Shown here one piece after another: positions 33,594-44,911 of a stretch of 64,000 nucleotides of DNA. Made by a program: the position numbers and the translations under genes. The DNA lies in NCBI GenBank assembly GCA_030704615.1, contig CM060734.1, positions 21,886,001 through 21,950,000 of the forward strand, given 5' to 3'. Within the stretch, counting starts at the first letter, position 1; each line of letters opens with the position of its first letter. This DNA is from Takakia lepidozioides. Taxonomy: Eukaryota > Streptophyta > Takakiopsida > Takakiales > Takakiaceae. The notes beneath the pieces are model-generated. The model was not told where the DNA came from and did no database searches. It saw only the letters and a program-made list of their open reading frames with translations.

Positions 33594-34648
33594 TGTTGGG
33601 ACTTCATTTGGTCTCATATGCCAAGTGAGGTGTCAAGCCTCACTTGAAACATGGGGATGGGTTTCCCCCTTGTGAGGTATTGAGCGGCTTTTACTCACCC
33701 ATCCCTTAGCTATCCGAGGTGGAAACTCCAAGATAAAAGAGTTGGAAATCTCTAAGTACTCAACCCGCTCAGAACAATCAGTCATGACCTACAGCTAGTG
33801 TACCATGGGGGTGCTTTCCTATATCGGTTCATTCTTGCATTCATATTTAGTAAGTTACCCTACTACCTATGATTAAGTATCAGATTGCTTCTGCAATCTG
33901 CCATGTTCCATCTACTTAAGCATTCATTCCACAGCTTCACTCAGGTCTCTCTACACAGTGTGAGTATAAAATAGGTATCTATTAATATCTATTATGTGTC
34001 AGGCCGAAGCCATGGTGTCTCTATTATGTCCTACAGTACATCTCTACAGCTTGCATGTACCAAGTTACATCAGATTGTCTTCTCCTCCTTCGTGTGCTCT
34101 CTCGTCCCTGTGCTCCAAGATCGTGCTCTCTGATGTCCTCCATGTAGCTACTCTGCATAATGTATCTGCAAACTGTTCTAACCGCTTAACTAACTAACTA
34201 ACTGCCAACCAAGACAGTACGTAAGTACTGTCGTTCCTTTGTTGATGACGTTCCCGCACACTCATTCTCTCCTATGATAACCCCTCCCTGTGTGAAGCTA
34301 TGACCCGTGCGACACTGTGACGGGCTGTGTCAAGTTGTGTCGAGCTGTGACTGTGTCAGACTGTGACTGGCTGTGTCGAACTGCGAATGTGTGAGACTAT
34401 GACGTGTAGTGTGCTGTGACAGACTGTGTCGGGCTGTGTGCTGTGTCGGGCTGTGTCGGCTGTGTCTGTGCCTGGTTGTAACAGGCTGTGATAGGCTGTG
34501 TAAGCCTGTGACTGCAGACTGTGTGAGTCTGTCTACCACCCCTAAGGCCTATACTAGTCTAAGTCTGCCACACCTTAAGGCCTGCGCAAAATTAAGGGTA
34601 CCCCACAGAACCCGTAAAACTGTCTAAGTCCCAGATAGCCCTGTAACA
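33594..34648 (-). mobile_element. 3' LTR of Ty3/gypsy element A
   Basis: The block begins TGTTGGGAC and ends CCTGTAACA on the + strand, giving TGTTACAGG...GTCCCAACA on the element strand. It abuts a polypurine tract at 34,649. A degenerate CTGTG-rich minisatellite lies at 34,300-34,530. No second LTR is in the window, so its length cannot be confirmed by comparison. Confidence 0.65.
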
Positions 34649-34664
34649 TTATCCCCTCCCCCCT
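34649..34664 (-). other. Polypurine tract of element A
   Basis: GGGGGGAGGGGATAA on the minus strand, directly followed by the LTR's TGTTA. Reverse transcriptase uses such a tract to prime plus-strand DNA. Confidence 0.75.
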
Positions 34665-34752
34665 CAAAAAGCCGTGTCCTCACGGTTTACTGCTTAGGAT
34701 CAGCAAACCTTTGTGAACGAGCATCCTTTTGCTTGTGAGAGTCCCTCTAAGG

Positions 34753-35744
34753 GCTCTATGTATGAGCCCGAGCCTTGTCTTTGGCTTTTGGAGATGTCTG
34801 TCTGCTCGCCGGAGCAGATTGAGCTGTCTCAGGTGGGGGTTGTCTGTCAGGAATATGAGAACCTCTCCTCTTCTTGTCCTCCATGGCCTTGTCATACTCT
34901 TCTGACATGTTGAGGATATCAGTGGCCACATAATCAGTAGTGTTAATAGAGTCATCTTCCCACCGTTGGCATTTATGTTTCCTGGCCTTCTGTGGCTTCT
35001 CAGGAAGCTTGACTGGCATACAATGTATGCCCACCATGTCGGGAATATTATGTTGTAAGACTTGTGCCAATCTCTTTTGGGCAAGACCAATATATGCCCG
35101 TAACTCGTCATCTGTATAGCTGAGTGGTGTGCCTATCACCTTTGAAAATTGCAGCCACTTCCTGGCCTCATGCCCTTTGGGAAAAATGTGGTCAAAGTCC
35201 AACTTCTCCTTTTTGTAAGTGCTCTAGAGCATAAGAAAACCAAAGACAGAGTTTTGGATCTCGTTGAAGCATGACCCTCACATCATACAGATACTTGTGG
35301 TCTGGAACTGGAGGTAGCGTCCAATGCTCCCCACTGGAATAAGTCTGGAACCTCATCTGCATTTTCTGCTGCTCGGTGTGGTAGCGTAAAACAAAGCAAG
35401 CAACATAGTACATCCCACAGCCCATGACAAGACTATGAACTTCTCTGGTTTTGGTGTAGATAAATCCATGAACGATCTGGAAGACAATAATTCTTTCAGC
35501 ATGGTTCCTGCCTCAGCCAAGTAATGTGCAAAATGGTGATCTTCAATAGGTCTATCAGTTGGAAGTACCTTAGTCCGAGTTGCCACTGGCAACCAAATGC
35601 ACATGATCTGGTAATAATGTGCCAAGGACTTAGGAGGACTGAATTCTTTCCAAGCCACATCGTAACAATGGGAATTTGGTTGAAGGGAAGAACCATAGCT
35701 CTACTGTATTCAAGAGCAGCAGGAGTAGTGGGTGGCACCACTGC
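34753..35744 (-). pseudogene. Extra 3' ORF of Ty3 element A, function unknown
   Basis: Between pol and the LTR the minus strand encodes about 330 residues in four overlapping frames that read as one decayed protein: VPPTTPAALEYSRAMVLPF, IEDHHFAHYLAEAGTML, VPDHKYLYDVRVMLQRDPK, FDHIFPKGHEARKWLQFSK, LAQVLQHNIPDMVGIHCM, then a Lys/Pro-rich tail. I see no signal peptide, transmembrane helix or known domain. Its position matches the additional ORF carried by Athila and Tat type plant elements, but no sequence similarity to those could be judged here. Confidence 0.5.
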
Positions 35745-36044
35745 GTAAGGAGTACAGCTAGCGTGTAATCTGTAACGCCCGCCATAGCTGCTAGTCTATA
35801 GCCTGCATTGCGCCCTCTTTCTTAGTAGTCGTTATGAGGAACAACACCTACCCTGCCGCTCATAACTACCCGCTTTTCTTGATCTTGGTTTTTAAAAGAA
35901 ACCCTGTTGGCCGTTTCTCCTCCGTTGATTGGCTTACGAATAGTGGCTAGGTAATTTTCCCAAATTTACCTTCCTCCGCATTTCACATATTACTTTTGAA
36001 TGACCACTATGATCACAATATTGGCACAACCTCCTTCTAGGTAT

Positions 36045-38890
36045 TCATGTAGAACTTTCAACAGCCTGTTGATCCGGTGCATTTATTGATCCCAGATTAG
36101 TTACAGCGGTAGTACCGGACAAGTACGTCGGCGGCTCTGTTCGTCGTTTTGTGCAATGGGGGTCACTATTGCAGATCATGCAATGCAGAGAACCGGGCCC
36201 TCCACTCCACGTGTTTGAGTTCAAACATCCTCCCGTATCTTTTTGGCCGAGTGGCAATTTCTCCAAGTTTGGCTCCCAAACTATTTTTGTACTTCTTGGC
36301 CACTTCACCGTTGACAACTTGTGTCCATCTGTCACTGCTCCTATTGGCTGTGCAACCTGTGTAGCCTGTGATGGGCTGTGACAAACTGTGACAGACTGTG
36401 ATAGGCTGTGTTGGCTGTGTGAACACCTGTGTTCCCTCCTATGCCCATACACATGTGGCGTTACGACAAGTGCTTCATGCCCTGCTGGTGCTACTGGTGT
36501 AGCCTGTGGCTGTGTCTGTGCTTCAAGATGCAAATCATGCTGCAATGGTTTATCATGGATACCATTGTATCCCTTTAATTTGTTGGCATTGACTCTGCCA
36601 AGCATTTCTTTGTTAATTGTCTGTAACATAGCTGTGTTATTATCATACATCTTATGTATGACATAAGGTCCCTTCCATGGTGATTTAAGCTTAGAAGCTT
36701 TAATCTTCTCTTTCTTCTGCAACCATAGTATCAAATCTCATGTCTTAAAAGTTTTTAGTTTGCCTTCATCAAACCGATCCTTTCTTTTCATCTGAATCTC
36801 GCCATATTATCTGTTGCATTAGCACGTACTTCTTCCACATGATATAGTTCATGTTTTTGTACTTTGATTGAATCCTCCAATTCCATTCTCCTTCCCCATT
36901 CAGTTCTCATGGTAGGCAACAAGAATTCCACTGGAAGTAGAGCTTCCATGCCATAGACTAATTGAAATGGGTTATACTTTGTAGTGATTTTGTATGAAGT
37001 CTTGTAAGACCACAAAGTTGTTAACAGCTTTGTATCCCAATCAGTTCTGTTGGCATTGACTATCTTAGCCAAAATGGTGCACAATATCTTATTGGTAGCC
37101 TATGCCTGCCTATTACCTTGTGGGTAATAGGTTGTACTCTTCCTGTGCACAATCATGAACTTCTTGGTCAACAGTTCAATGGTCTCATTAATGAAATGAC
37201 TCCTTTGGTCACTGATAAATTCTAAGGGACAGCCAAATCTCGTGATTATGTTCTCATAAAGAAATCTAGCTGTAGATTTCGTTGTGTTATCCCACAGTGC
37301 CTTGGCTTCTACCCACTTAGTAGTATGATCTGTTTGCTGTGATTATATACTTGTTATGGGTGTTCCTGGCTGGTGGATTGATTGGCCCAACAAAGTCTAA
37401 TCCCCATTTCTGGAATGCTTCAGTAGGCATTGTAGAATGCAGTGCCATCTTTCCAGATCTCTGCAAAGGTCCTAGCCTTTGACACTCATCACAGCTCTTA
37501 CAATAATTATGTACATCTTTGAATAAGGTAGGCCACCAGTATCATGCAAGTAGTATTTTCCTGCTGGGAATCTCTTCTCCATAATGTCCTCCATCTATCC
37601 CTTTGTGAATTTCTTCCAAGACTTTATTAATTTCATGATGGTACAAGCATCTCTTTAGGACTCCATCTGGTCTCAGTTTGTACAATTTTCCTCCTATCAT
37701 AGTATATGGTAGGGCTTTAATGGCTATCCTCTTCCTTTGTTCCTTCCCATAACTAGATGGGCACTGTCCATGAGTTAGGTAATATCTGATTGGCCACTGC
37801 CAATCTAGACCAGTCATCTGCTCCCACTTCTACTGCAAATAAACTTGCATCAAGGCAGTTGATTGTCTACCCCTGCGGTGGGTTCTCCTGTTGAAAGGCA
37901 TGACAAGTGATCTGCCACCAGATGCAAACATCCAGGTTTGTAAACAACTTCGAATTCAAACTCATGCAGTATAATTAGCCATCTTGCTATCCTTCCACTT
38001 ATCAAAAGCTTGTTCACCAAATAAATCAGAGCCTAATGATCCACATAGAACATAAATTTCCTTCCCAACAAATAATGCCTGAACTTCTTGACTGAATAAA
38101 TCATTGCCAAAGCTTCTCTTTCGGTGGTGCTATAGTTCCTTTCAGCATTGTTCAATAGTCTGCTAGCCTAATACACTGGTGAATCTATGTTTCCTGTGAC
38201 ATTTTGGGCTAACACAGCTCCCAATGCTTCTCTAGAGGCATCATAGTGTACATGAAATACCATATATTGCCAATGTGGGTTAATCAACACAGGTGTAGTT
38301 GTTACTGACAATGTAAGTTCCTTGAAGGCATGTTGACACTCAGCTGTCCATGCAAACCTTGCATCCTTCTTCAAGAGTTTACTCATTGGTGCAGCCATCT
38401 GTGCATTCTGTAGTAACTGGTTTGTCCAAGGAACCTCCTTAGAGCCTTAGCATTACTTGGTGGTGGAGAGGCTTTAATAGCCTCTGTCTTTCTAGGATCT
38501 ACAAGCAGTCCTTTCTGACACACAATGTGTCCCAAAAGAACTCCTGAGTTCACACAGAAAGTACATTTTCTGGATTCAGCCCAAGGCCTCTCATTCTGCA
38601 CCTGGCCAAACATAATTCCAATTTTTGCAAGTGCTCATTCTTAGAGCTGTAAACACTGAAGTCATCTAAGAACACTTGCATGAAATCATCCAAGTACTCA
38701 TGGAAAGATTCATTGATCACTCTCTAGAAAGTTGCTGGTGCATTACAAAGTCCAAAAGGCATGACTTTGTATGCATAAGCACCCTAGTCTGTGATGAAAG
38801 CAATCTTTCCCTGGTCTTCTTCAGCTACTTGGACTTGGTTATACCCATTGAAGCCATCCATGAATGAATACATCTCATGGCCTACCACAG
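36045..38890 (-). mobile_element. Ty3/gypsy element A, pol (RT to integrase)
   Basis: Order on the minus strand: RT part with MPFGLCNAPATF and catalytic box FLDDFSVYS near 38,660; LLGHIVCQKG and FAWTAECQHAF connecting to RNase H (ALGAVLAQN); integrase zinc finger (HHEI...CKSCDECQ) near 37,600-37,470; integrase core start W.LDFVGPI near 37,400; LVYGMEALLPVE and a C-terminal WKGPYVIHKMY. Stops and frameshifts are frequent. The RT is cut at 38,890, where an LTR tip begins. The AFITDWG-like and FLDD features suggest an Athila/Tat-related clade (inference). Confidence 0.8.
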
Positions 38891-39020
38891 TGTCGCGCAC
38901 CTCACTTCAGTAAGCTCCCCTTCAAGTCATACTTACTCGCTTTGATGCGCGCGCCTAACTCCCAAACTGGCCGCCAGGCCAACTCGGAGCTTCGGTTGCT
39001 CACCGGGGCATAACGGTCCC
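38891..39020. repeat. 130-bp LTR tip joining two Ty3 elements
   Basis: Starts exactly at TGTCGCGCACC, the terminus of the solo LTR at 13,888, and matches its first 130 bp (GCTTTGATGCGCGCGCCTAA shared) before element B sequence begins. Confidence 0.8.
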
Positions 39021-41026
39021 CCTTTGGATATCCACGTCGAACACTGCCAAAGTGTCTTGCCACCTAATTTGTTTGGGGGCAACTTAGGCTGTGTGGCAAA
39101 ATACTTCACCATGATATTGTTCGTGAACACCTTCACCAGGTTGGAACCAACATAGTGGTGCCAAAGCTCAAGGCAATGCACTACTGCCTTCATTTCTTTC
39201 TCATGCATAGGCCACCGTCGCTCCACTTCATTCAGTTTCTTACTTTCGTAAGCCACTGGACGTCCATCCTGCATGAGCACACCCCCGATTGCCAAGTTTG
39301 ACGCATCTGTATGAATCTCAAATGGACGGTCGAACTCCGGGAATTTCAAGACTGAAGCTTCCACCATCCGCTGCTTCAACTCGGCAAAAGCTTGACACAA
39401 AAGGTGTTCCATACCCATACCTTGGACTTACATAGAAGGTCTGACAGCGGCCCCGCGATCTTGACAAAATGTCTCACATACTTTCGGTAGTAGGAGGCAA
39501 GTCCTAGAAAGGATCGCACTCCCGGAACCGAAGTCGGAGGTTCCCAGTCCAAGATCGCCCTCACATTTCTGTCATCCATTTTGATCCTATGTTGTGTAAT
39601 CACATGCCCTAGGAACTCCACCTTTGTAACCCCGAATTTGCACTTTGAAGCTTTGGCATAAAGCTTCATTTCCCGCAAAGCAGAGAGGATCGGGAGAGTG
39701 CAATTGCCCGTTGTGTGGGCAACCTGAAGACATTATTCATTTTCGGATACACTGTCCGGGGTTCTCTCACCAAAGAGACGTTCTCTTCAAATCTATCAAG
39801 GGAATTGTGCATGTACCTCTGTTTACTAACACCCTTTTGAGGTGCTCCAGGTGGTCTTCCTTTGTTTTCGAGTACACCAAGATGTCGTCGATGTACACGA
39901 TCACGAAGTCATCTAACCACTTCTGGCTGTTCATTAGCGTGCTAAAGATCGCGGGTGCGTTGGTGAGCCCAAAAGGCATCACCAAGAACTCATATGAACC
40001 ATATCTTGTCCTGCACGCTGTCTTCTCCTCATCTCCTTTCGCCACTTGGATTTGGTGGTAACCCGACCGCAAATCGATCCAGCTGAAATACTTCGCGTCT
40101 GCCAACCGATCAAAGAGGTCGTCAATTCTTGGCAAATGGTACCGGTTTTTTATAATCACATTGTTTAGAGCCACTTAATCAACATACATCCGCAGCGTTC
40201 CATCCTTTTTGTCTGCGAATAGCACCAGGGCTCCATAAGGTGACTTATTTGGCCGGATGTATCCCTTTGCCATGAGGTCCTTGAGCTGCTCCTTCAGCTC
40301 CACCAACTCCCTATGGCTCAACCGGTATTGTGCCTTGGCAGACGGCTCCGTTCCCGGTATCACCTCAATCTTATGGTTGACTCTTGTTCGCGGTGACAAA
40401 CCGCTCGGCAAATCCTCCGGGATCACATCTTGGTATTTCTCCAAGATCCCCTTGATCCAATCTGGGCTCGGCTCCATATCGACTTCTCCTTCCACTTGTC
40501 TCACGTAAAGCAAAAGCTGGGGCCCGTGTGGCTTTTCCACGGCCCACTCCTTTGCCGACAGTAGGTTTATTCGCCCTCCCACTTGGCTGGGTGTTTCCGA
40601 CATCCATAAAACTTCGCCACCATTCCCACATGGTAGCGTGACTACTCTCTTGCGGCCATCTATGACCGCTCCGGATTTGCTCAAAAAGGTCATCCCCAAA
40701 ATGAGATCCACTCCATCGATCTCGCAAATGGTGAAGTTCTCATGTCCCTCCCAACTCCCCAACTGAAGAGGAACATCGAACGCCAACCTCGTCGCCAGTT
40801 GTGGTTCTCTTTTGGAAGAACGCACTTCAATAGAGGCCCCCACATCACTTGTCGGGAGCCCCAGCTTCCGTGCCGTTGCCGGTGTCATGAAGGAGTGCGA
40901 CGCTCCTGTGTCCACCAACAACGACACGTTAGTTCCGGTAATTATCCCGCTCATGAATATTAACTGACTCCCTTTATGCAAGGCTCTAGTCTCCTGATAC
41001 AACTCACAAGAGTAGTTGCCTACCAC
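39021..41026 (-). mobile_element. Ty3/gypsy element B, protease to RNase H
   Basis: From high to low coordinates: aspartic protease LLVDTGASHSFM near 40,910 with ILGM later; RT with [34 protein letters not shown] and the YIDDILVYS box near 39,890; LSKC-like KLYAKASKCKFG and SFLGLASYYRKYVR; RNase H FEIHTDASNLAIGGVL and WPMHEKEMKAVVH. An in-frame TAA lies near 40,174 and a 130-bp LINE patch interrupts RT at about 39,680-39,830. RT style (YIDD, HTDAS) is chromovirus-like and differs from element A. Integrase and gag are missing. Confidence 0.85.
39676..39830 (+). mobile_element. LINE zf-RVT patch inserted in Ty3 RT
   Basis: 39,680-39,809 is nearly identical to 274-405 (CPLCGQPED, IHC..FSHQRD encoded on +). 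About 18 bp of unrelated filler (GCATGTACCTCTGTTTAC) separates it from the Ty3 sequence on the right; on the left it joins directly before the LREMKLYA codons. Confidence 0.8.
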
Positions 41027-41450
41027 TACAAGGAATAGGTGTTTTTTGCACCCGACTCGCGGTTGCGATTCTGTCCGAAACGACTACGCGTGAGACTCCA
41101 GGTTGTGAATGACGACTGCCAGTCATTACAGTCGTTTTTATGCCACGCTGACATAAAGGATGGAGTATAAAAGTTGCAGAAGTGAACTCCGGGTTTCACG
41201 CCGATTTATAGGCTGATTTCCAAAAATCGGGAAAAATATATTCTTGATATTAATGAAATTTGCAGTCGTGTTGACGACTGCGGGTTGGATCCCTCGGGGA
41301 CATTTTTATCAATTGTAACCATATGGCACTATTTTGAAATTACAATGACACGCGTCGAATTGTGAGCGGTACAATTGATAGGGAGCTTGGGTTGTGAGCT
41401 CCGTAAGTCGCAGTGAGGGGGCCGAGGACTTAACGAGATTTTCAAGTCAC
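41022..41450 (+). mobile_element. Possible CACTA-type terminus
   Basis: CACTACAAGGAATAGGTG at about 41,022 resembles En/Spm (CACTA) terminal repeats and is followed by GC-rich short inverted motifs (GACTCGCGGTTGCG, GACGACTGCC). No transposase and no opposite end were found. Confidence 0.3.
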
Positions 41451-41499
41451 TCTTGCTCGGCGAACACGACCTCATCTCCTTCTTCTTCCCTTCCTTCAT

Positions 41500-42358
41500 G
41501 TACTGTGTTTGCAATGCGTGTGTGATCCTGGCAGCCCTGGAAAAGGGCAAAGAGGTCCATGCTGACATTGTTGAAGCTGAAATCGTACCAGATGTTGTTA
41601 TGGACATGCTCTGATGAACATGTATGCAAAATGTGGGAGCATCGAGGATGCAAAGGGAGTGTTGGACAATATGGCCAAACGAGATGTGGTGTCTTGGACT
41701 ACGATGATCGCAGCTTATGCACAACAGGGGCGCGGGATGGAGGCTTTGGAGACCTATGAGCAAATGATGAGGGAAGAGGTGAAGCCCGACCAGATCACCC
41801 CAGGTTAGGTTTGCAAGGTGTGTGCGAGCCTGGGAGCGCTGGATAAGGGCAAGGAAGTCCATGGGGACATTGTCAAAGCTGGAATTTTACCAGATGTCAT
41901 TCTAAATAATACCCTGGTGGACATGTATGCTAAATGTGGGTGCATTGAGGATGCAAAGGGAGTGTTCGACCTAATGGCTGAACAAAATGTGGTGTCTTGG
42001 AGCGCAATGATTGCATGATATGCACAGCATGGGTGCGAGATGGAGGCTTTGGGGACCTATGAGAAAATGGTGGGAAGGGGTGAAGCCCAATCACATCACC
42101 TTTATTTGTGTCTGCAATGCGTGTGCAAGCCTAGCAGCCCTGGAAAAGGGTAGAGAGGTCCATGGTGACATCATCAAAGTGGGAATTGAACCAGATATTG
42201 TTTTGAACAATACCCTCGTGGACATGTATGCCAATTGTGGGTGCATCGAGGATGCAAAGGGAGTGTTCGACAATATGACTGAAGGAGATGTGGTGTCTTG
42301 TAACCCCATGATCGCAGGATATGCACAGCTTGGGCGCGGGATGGAGGCTTGGCCCTGA
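41500..42358 (+). pseudogene. PPR gene fragment, three PLS repeats
   Basis: Repeats of the PLS type are seen in three shifting frames: NMYAKCGSIEDAKGVL and VVSWTTMIAAYAQQGRG; ALDKGKEVHGDIVKAGI and NTLVDMYAKCGCIED; VKPNHITFICVCNACASL and DNMTEGDVVSCNPMIAG. Each frame ends at a stop or shift (for example TAG at 41,806). Closest in style to fern and lycophyte PLS proteins (from general knowledge). Confidence 0.8.
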
Positions 42359-42359
42359 G

Positions 42360-44450
42360 ATGCATACTGAATTCTGTAAGTTAGCTTGTTGGCTTCTGAA
42401 ATTGAGGATAAAGAGAGGGAGTCCATAATGCCTCTTCTGGCTCTTCTGGGCATGTGAAGATGCTTTGTGAGGTAGGCAGACAGAAAGAGGCTCTACAGAC
42501 TTTAAACCAAGGAGCATCTCAGCAGATTCAGATATGTATGTGGTACGATGCTTTGGATGAGCAAATCATGCACGAAGGGCTGAAGCCGAACCACATCACC
42601 ATTGTTTGTGTTTGCAATGCGTGTGCAAGCGAGCCCTGGAAAAGGGGAAAAAGAGGTCCATGGTGACATCTTCAAAGCTAGAAGTGTACCAGATGTCCAT
42701 GGCGACATCGTTAGAGCTGGAATTGTACCAAATGTCATTCTAAACACTACCCTAGTGGACATGTATGCAAATTGTGGGTACATTGAGGATGCAAAGGGAG
42801 TGTTCGACACTATGGCTGAACGAGATGTGGTGTCGTGGAGTGCGATGCTTGCAGGGTATGCACAGCAAGGACGTGGGAAGGAGGCTTTGGAGATCTATGA
42901 GATGTGGTGTCGTGGAGTGCGATGCTTGTAGGGTATGCACAGTAGGGACGTGGGATGGAGGCTTTGGAGACCTATGAGCAAATGATGGGGGAAGCACATC
43001 ATGTTTGTGTGCATTTGCAATGCTTGTGCAAGCCTGGCAGCCCTGGAGAAGGGCAAAGAGGTGCATGGGGATATCATCAAAGCTGGAATTGTACCAAATG
43101 TCATTCTAAACATTGCCCTGGCAGCTCTGGAAACGGGGAAAGAGGTCCATGGCGACATCTTCAGAGTTGGAAGTGTACCAGATTTCATTCTGAACAATAC
43201 CCTGGTGGACAAGTTTGCAAAATGTGGGTGCATCTAGGATGCAAAGGGAGTGTTCAACACTATGGCTGAACAAGATGTGGCGTCGTGCAGGCGACCCTAG
43301 AGAAGGGCAAACAGGTGCATGGGGATATCGTCAAAGCTGGAGTTGTACCAAATGTCATTCTAAACACTGCCCTGGTAGCTCTGGAAAAGGAGAAAGAGGT
43401 CCATCACGACATCTTCAGAGCTGGAATTGTACCAGCTGTCATTCTGAACAAGACCCTGGTGGATATATTTACAAAATGTGGGTGCATCTAGGATGCAAAG
43501 GGAGTGTTTGACACTATGGCTGAACGAGATGTGGTGTCGTGGAGTGCGATGCTTGCAGGGAATGCATAGCAGGGATGTGGGATGGAGGCTTTGGAGACCT
43601 ATGAGCAAATGATGGGGGAAGCACATCATGTTTGTGTGCATTTGCAATGCTTGTGCAAGCCTGGCAGCCCTGGAGAAGGGCAAAGAGGTGCATAGGGATA
43701 TCATCAAAGCTGGAATGGTACCAAATGTCATTGGAAACACTGCCCTGGCAGCTCTGGAAAAGGGGAAAGAGCTGCATGGCGACATCTTCAGAGCTGGAAT
43801 TGTACCAGATGTCATTCTGAACAAGACCTTGGTGGACATGTTTGCAAAATGTGGGTGCATCGAGGATGCAAAGGGAGTGTTCAACACTATGGCTGAACAA
43901 GATGTGGCGTCATGCAAGCCTGGTAGCCCTAGAGAAGGGCAAAGAGGTGCATGGGGATATCATCAAAGCTGGAATTGTACCAAATGTCAAATTGAACACT
44001 GCCCTGGCAGCTCTGGAAAAAGGGAAAGAGGTCCATGGTGACATCTTCAGAGCTGGAATTGTACCAGCTGTCATTCTGAACAATATCCTGGTAGACATGT
44101 TTGCAAATGTGGGTGCATCTAGTGTGCAAAAGGAGTGTTCGACACTATGGCTGAACGAGATGTGGTGTCATGGAGTGCGATGCTTGCAGGGTATGCACAA
44201 CAGGGACGTGGGATGGAGGCTTTGGAGACCTATGAGCAAATGATGGGGGAAGCACATCATGTTTGTGTGCATTTGTAATGTTTGTGCAAGCCTGGCAGCC
44301 TTGGAGAAGGGCAAAGAGGTGCATAGGGATATCATCAAAGCTGGAATTGTACCAGATGTCAATCTGAACACTACCCTGGCAGCTCTGGAAAAGGGGAAAG
44401 AGGTGCATGGCGACATCTTCAGAGCTGGAATTGTACCAGATGTCGACTAG
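42360..44450 (+). pseudogene. PPR pseudogene expanded as tandem array of about 630 bp
   Basis: A block starting ATGGAGGCTTTGGAGACCTA recurs at 42,955, 43,582 and 44,213 (periods 627 and 631; third copy truncated at 44,446). Each unit holds two or more copies of an 'ALEKGKEVHGDI..AGIVP' module spliced to each other without the following repeat motifs, plus one TLVDM(Y/F)AKCGC step. Frames are broken by stops such as GCATCTAG after AKCGC. A lead-in at 42,360-42,450 shares GAGAGGGAGTCCA.AATGCC with the OSB-like region at 18,530. Confidence 0.8.
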
Positions 44451-44911
44451 TCCATCCTCCCAATGTTCCTGATCCGAACTTTAATGTGGGACCACTTCCA
44501 GTGGAACAACATATTCATCAAGGTGTTGTCCTTCCTGTGGGTAAGTATCCCACTACACGCTATGGGGTACGCATTCGGCATCAGGATCTGACTCCTCGAC
44601 ACTTGAGTCGCCAAGAGTCAGCGGAGACTCTTATTGCTGAGGTTCGTGGATTCAGAAACGTGCCTCAGCCAGGTTATGGGAGAATTTACCAGCTACAAAC
44701 AGAGGGATCTACTAGAGCAGGATTGGTTTACAATGTATACATTGGTCAGTTTCCATCTTGTGATTGTCCCGACTTTGATGAGCTATCTGTCAAGAAGAAA
44801 AAACAAACATATATACCTTGTAAGCACATGTACTTCATGTACAACATGCATCTAGGATGCGTCGGGGCTTATGAGATCCACCAACCTTCCCTTAGCCAGT
44901 TAGAGGTTTAG
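44451..44911 (+). mobile_element. Second MULE transposase fragment, SWIM end
   Basis: The frame carries RNVPQPGYGRIYQLQ, VYIGQFPSCDCPDFDEL and YIPCKHMYFMYNMHLG and ends at a stop at 44,911. This parallels VPDPGYGRVFII, CTCPDF and IPCKHLYFIFL in the 24-27 kb transposase, so it is the C terminus of a related but distinct MULE. The upstream part is replaced by the PPR array at 44,450. Confidence 0.75.

Noticed and set aside
41022-41450. Complete CACTA transposon
   Set aside because: Only one CACTA-like end was found, no transposase and no matching opposite terminus.
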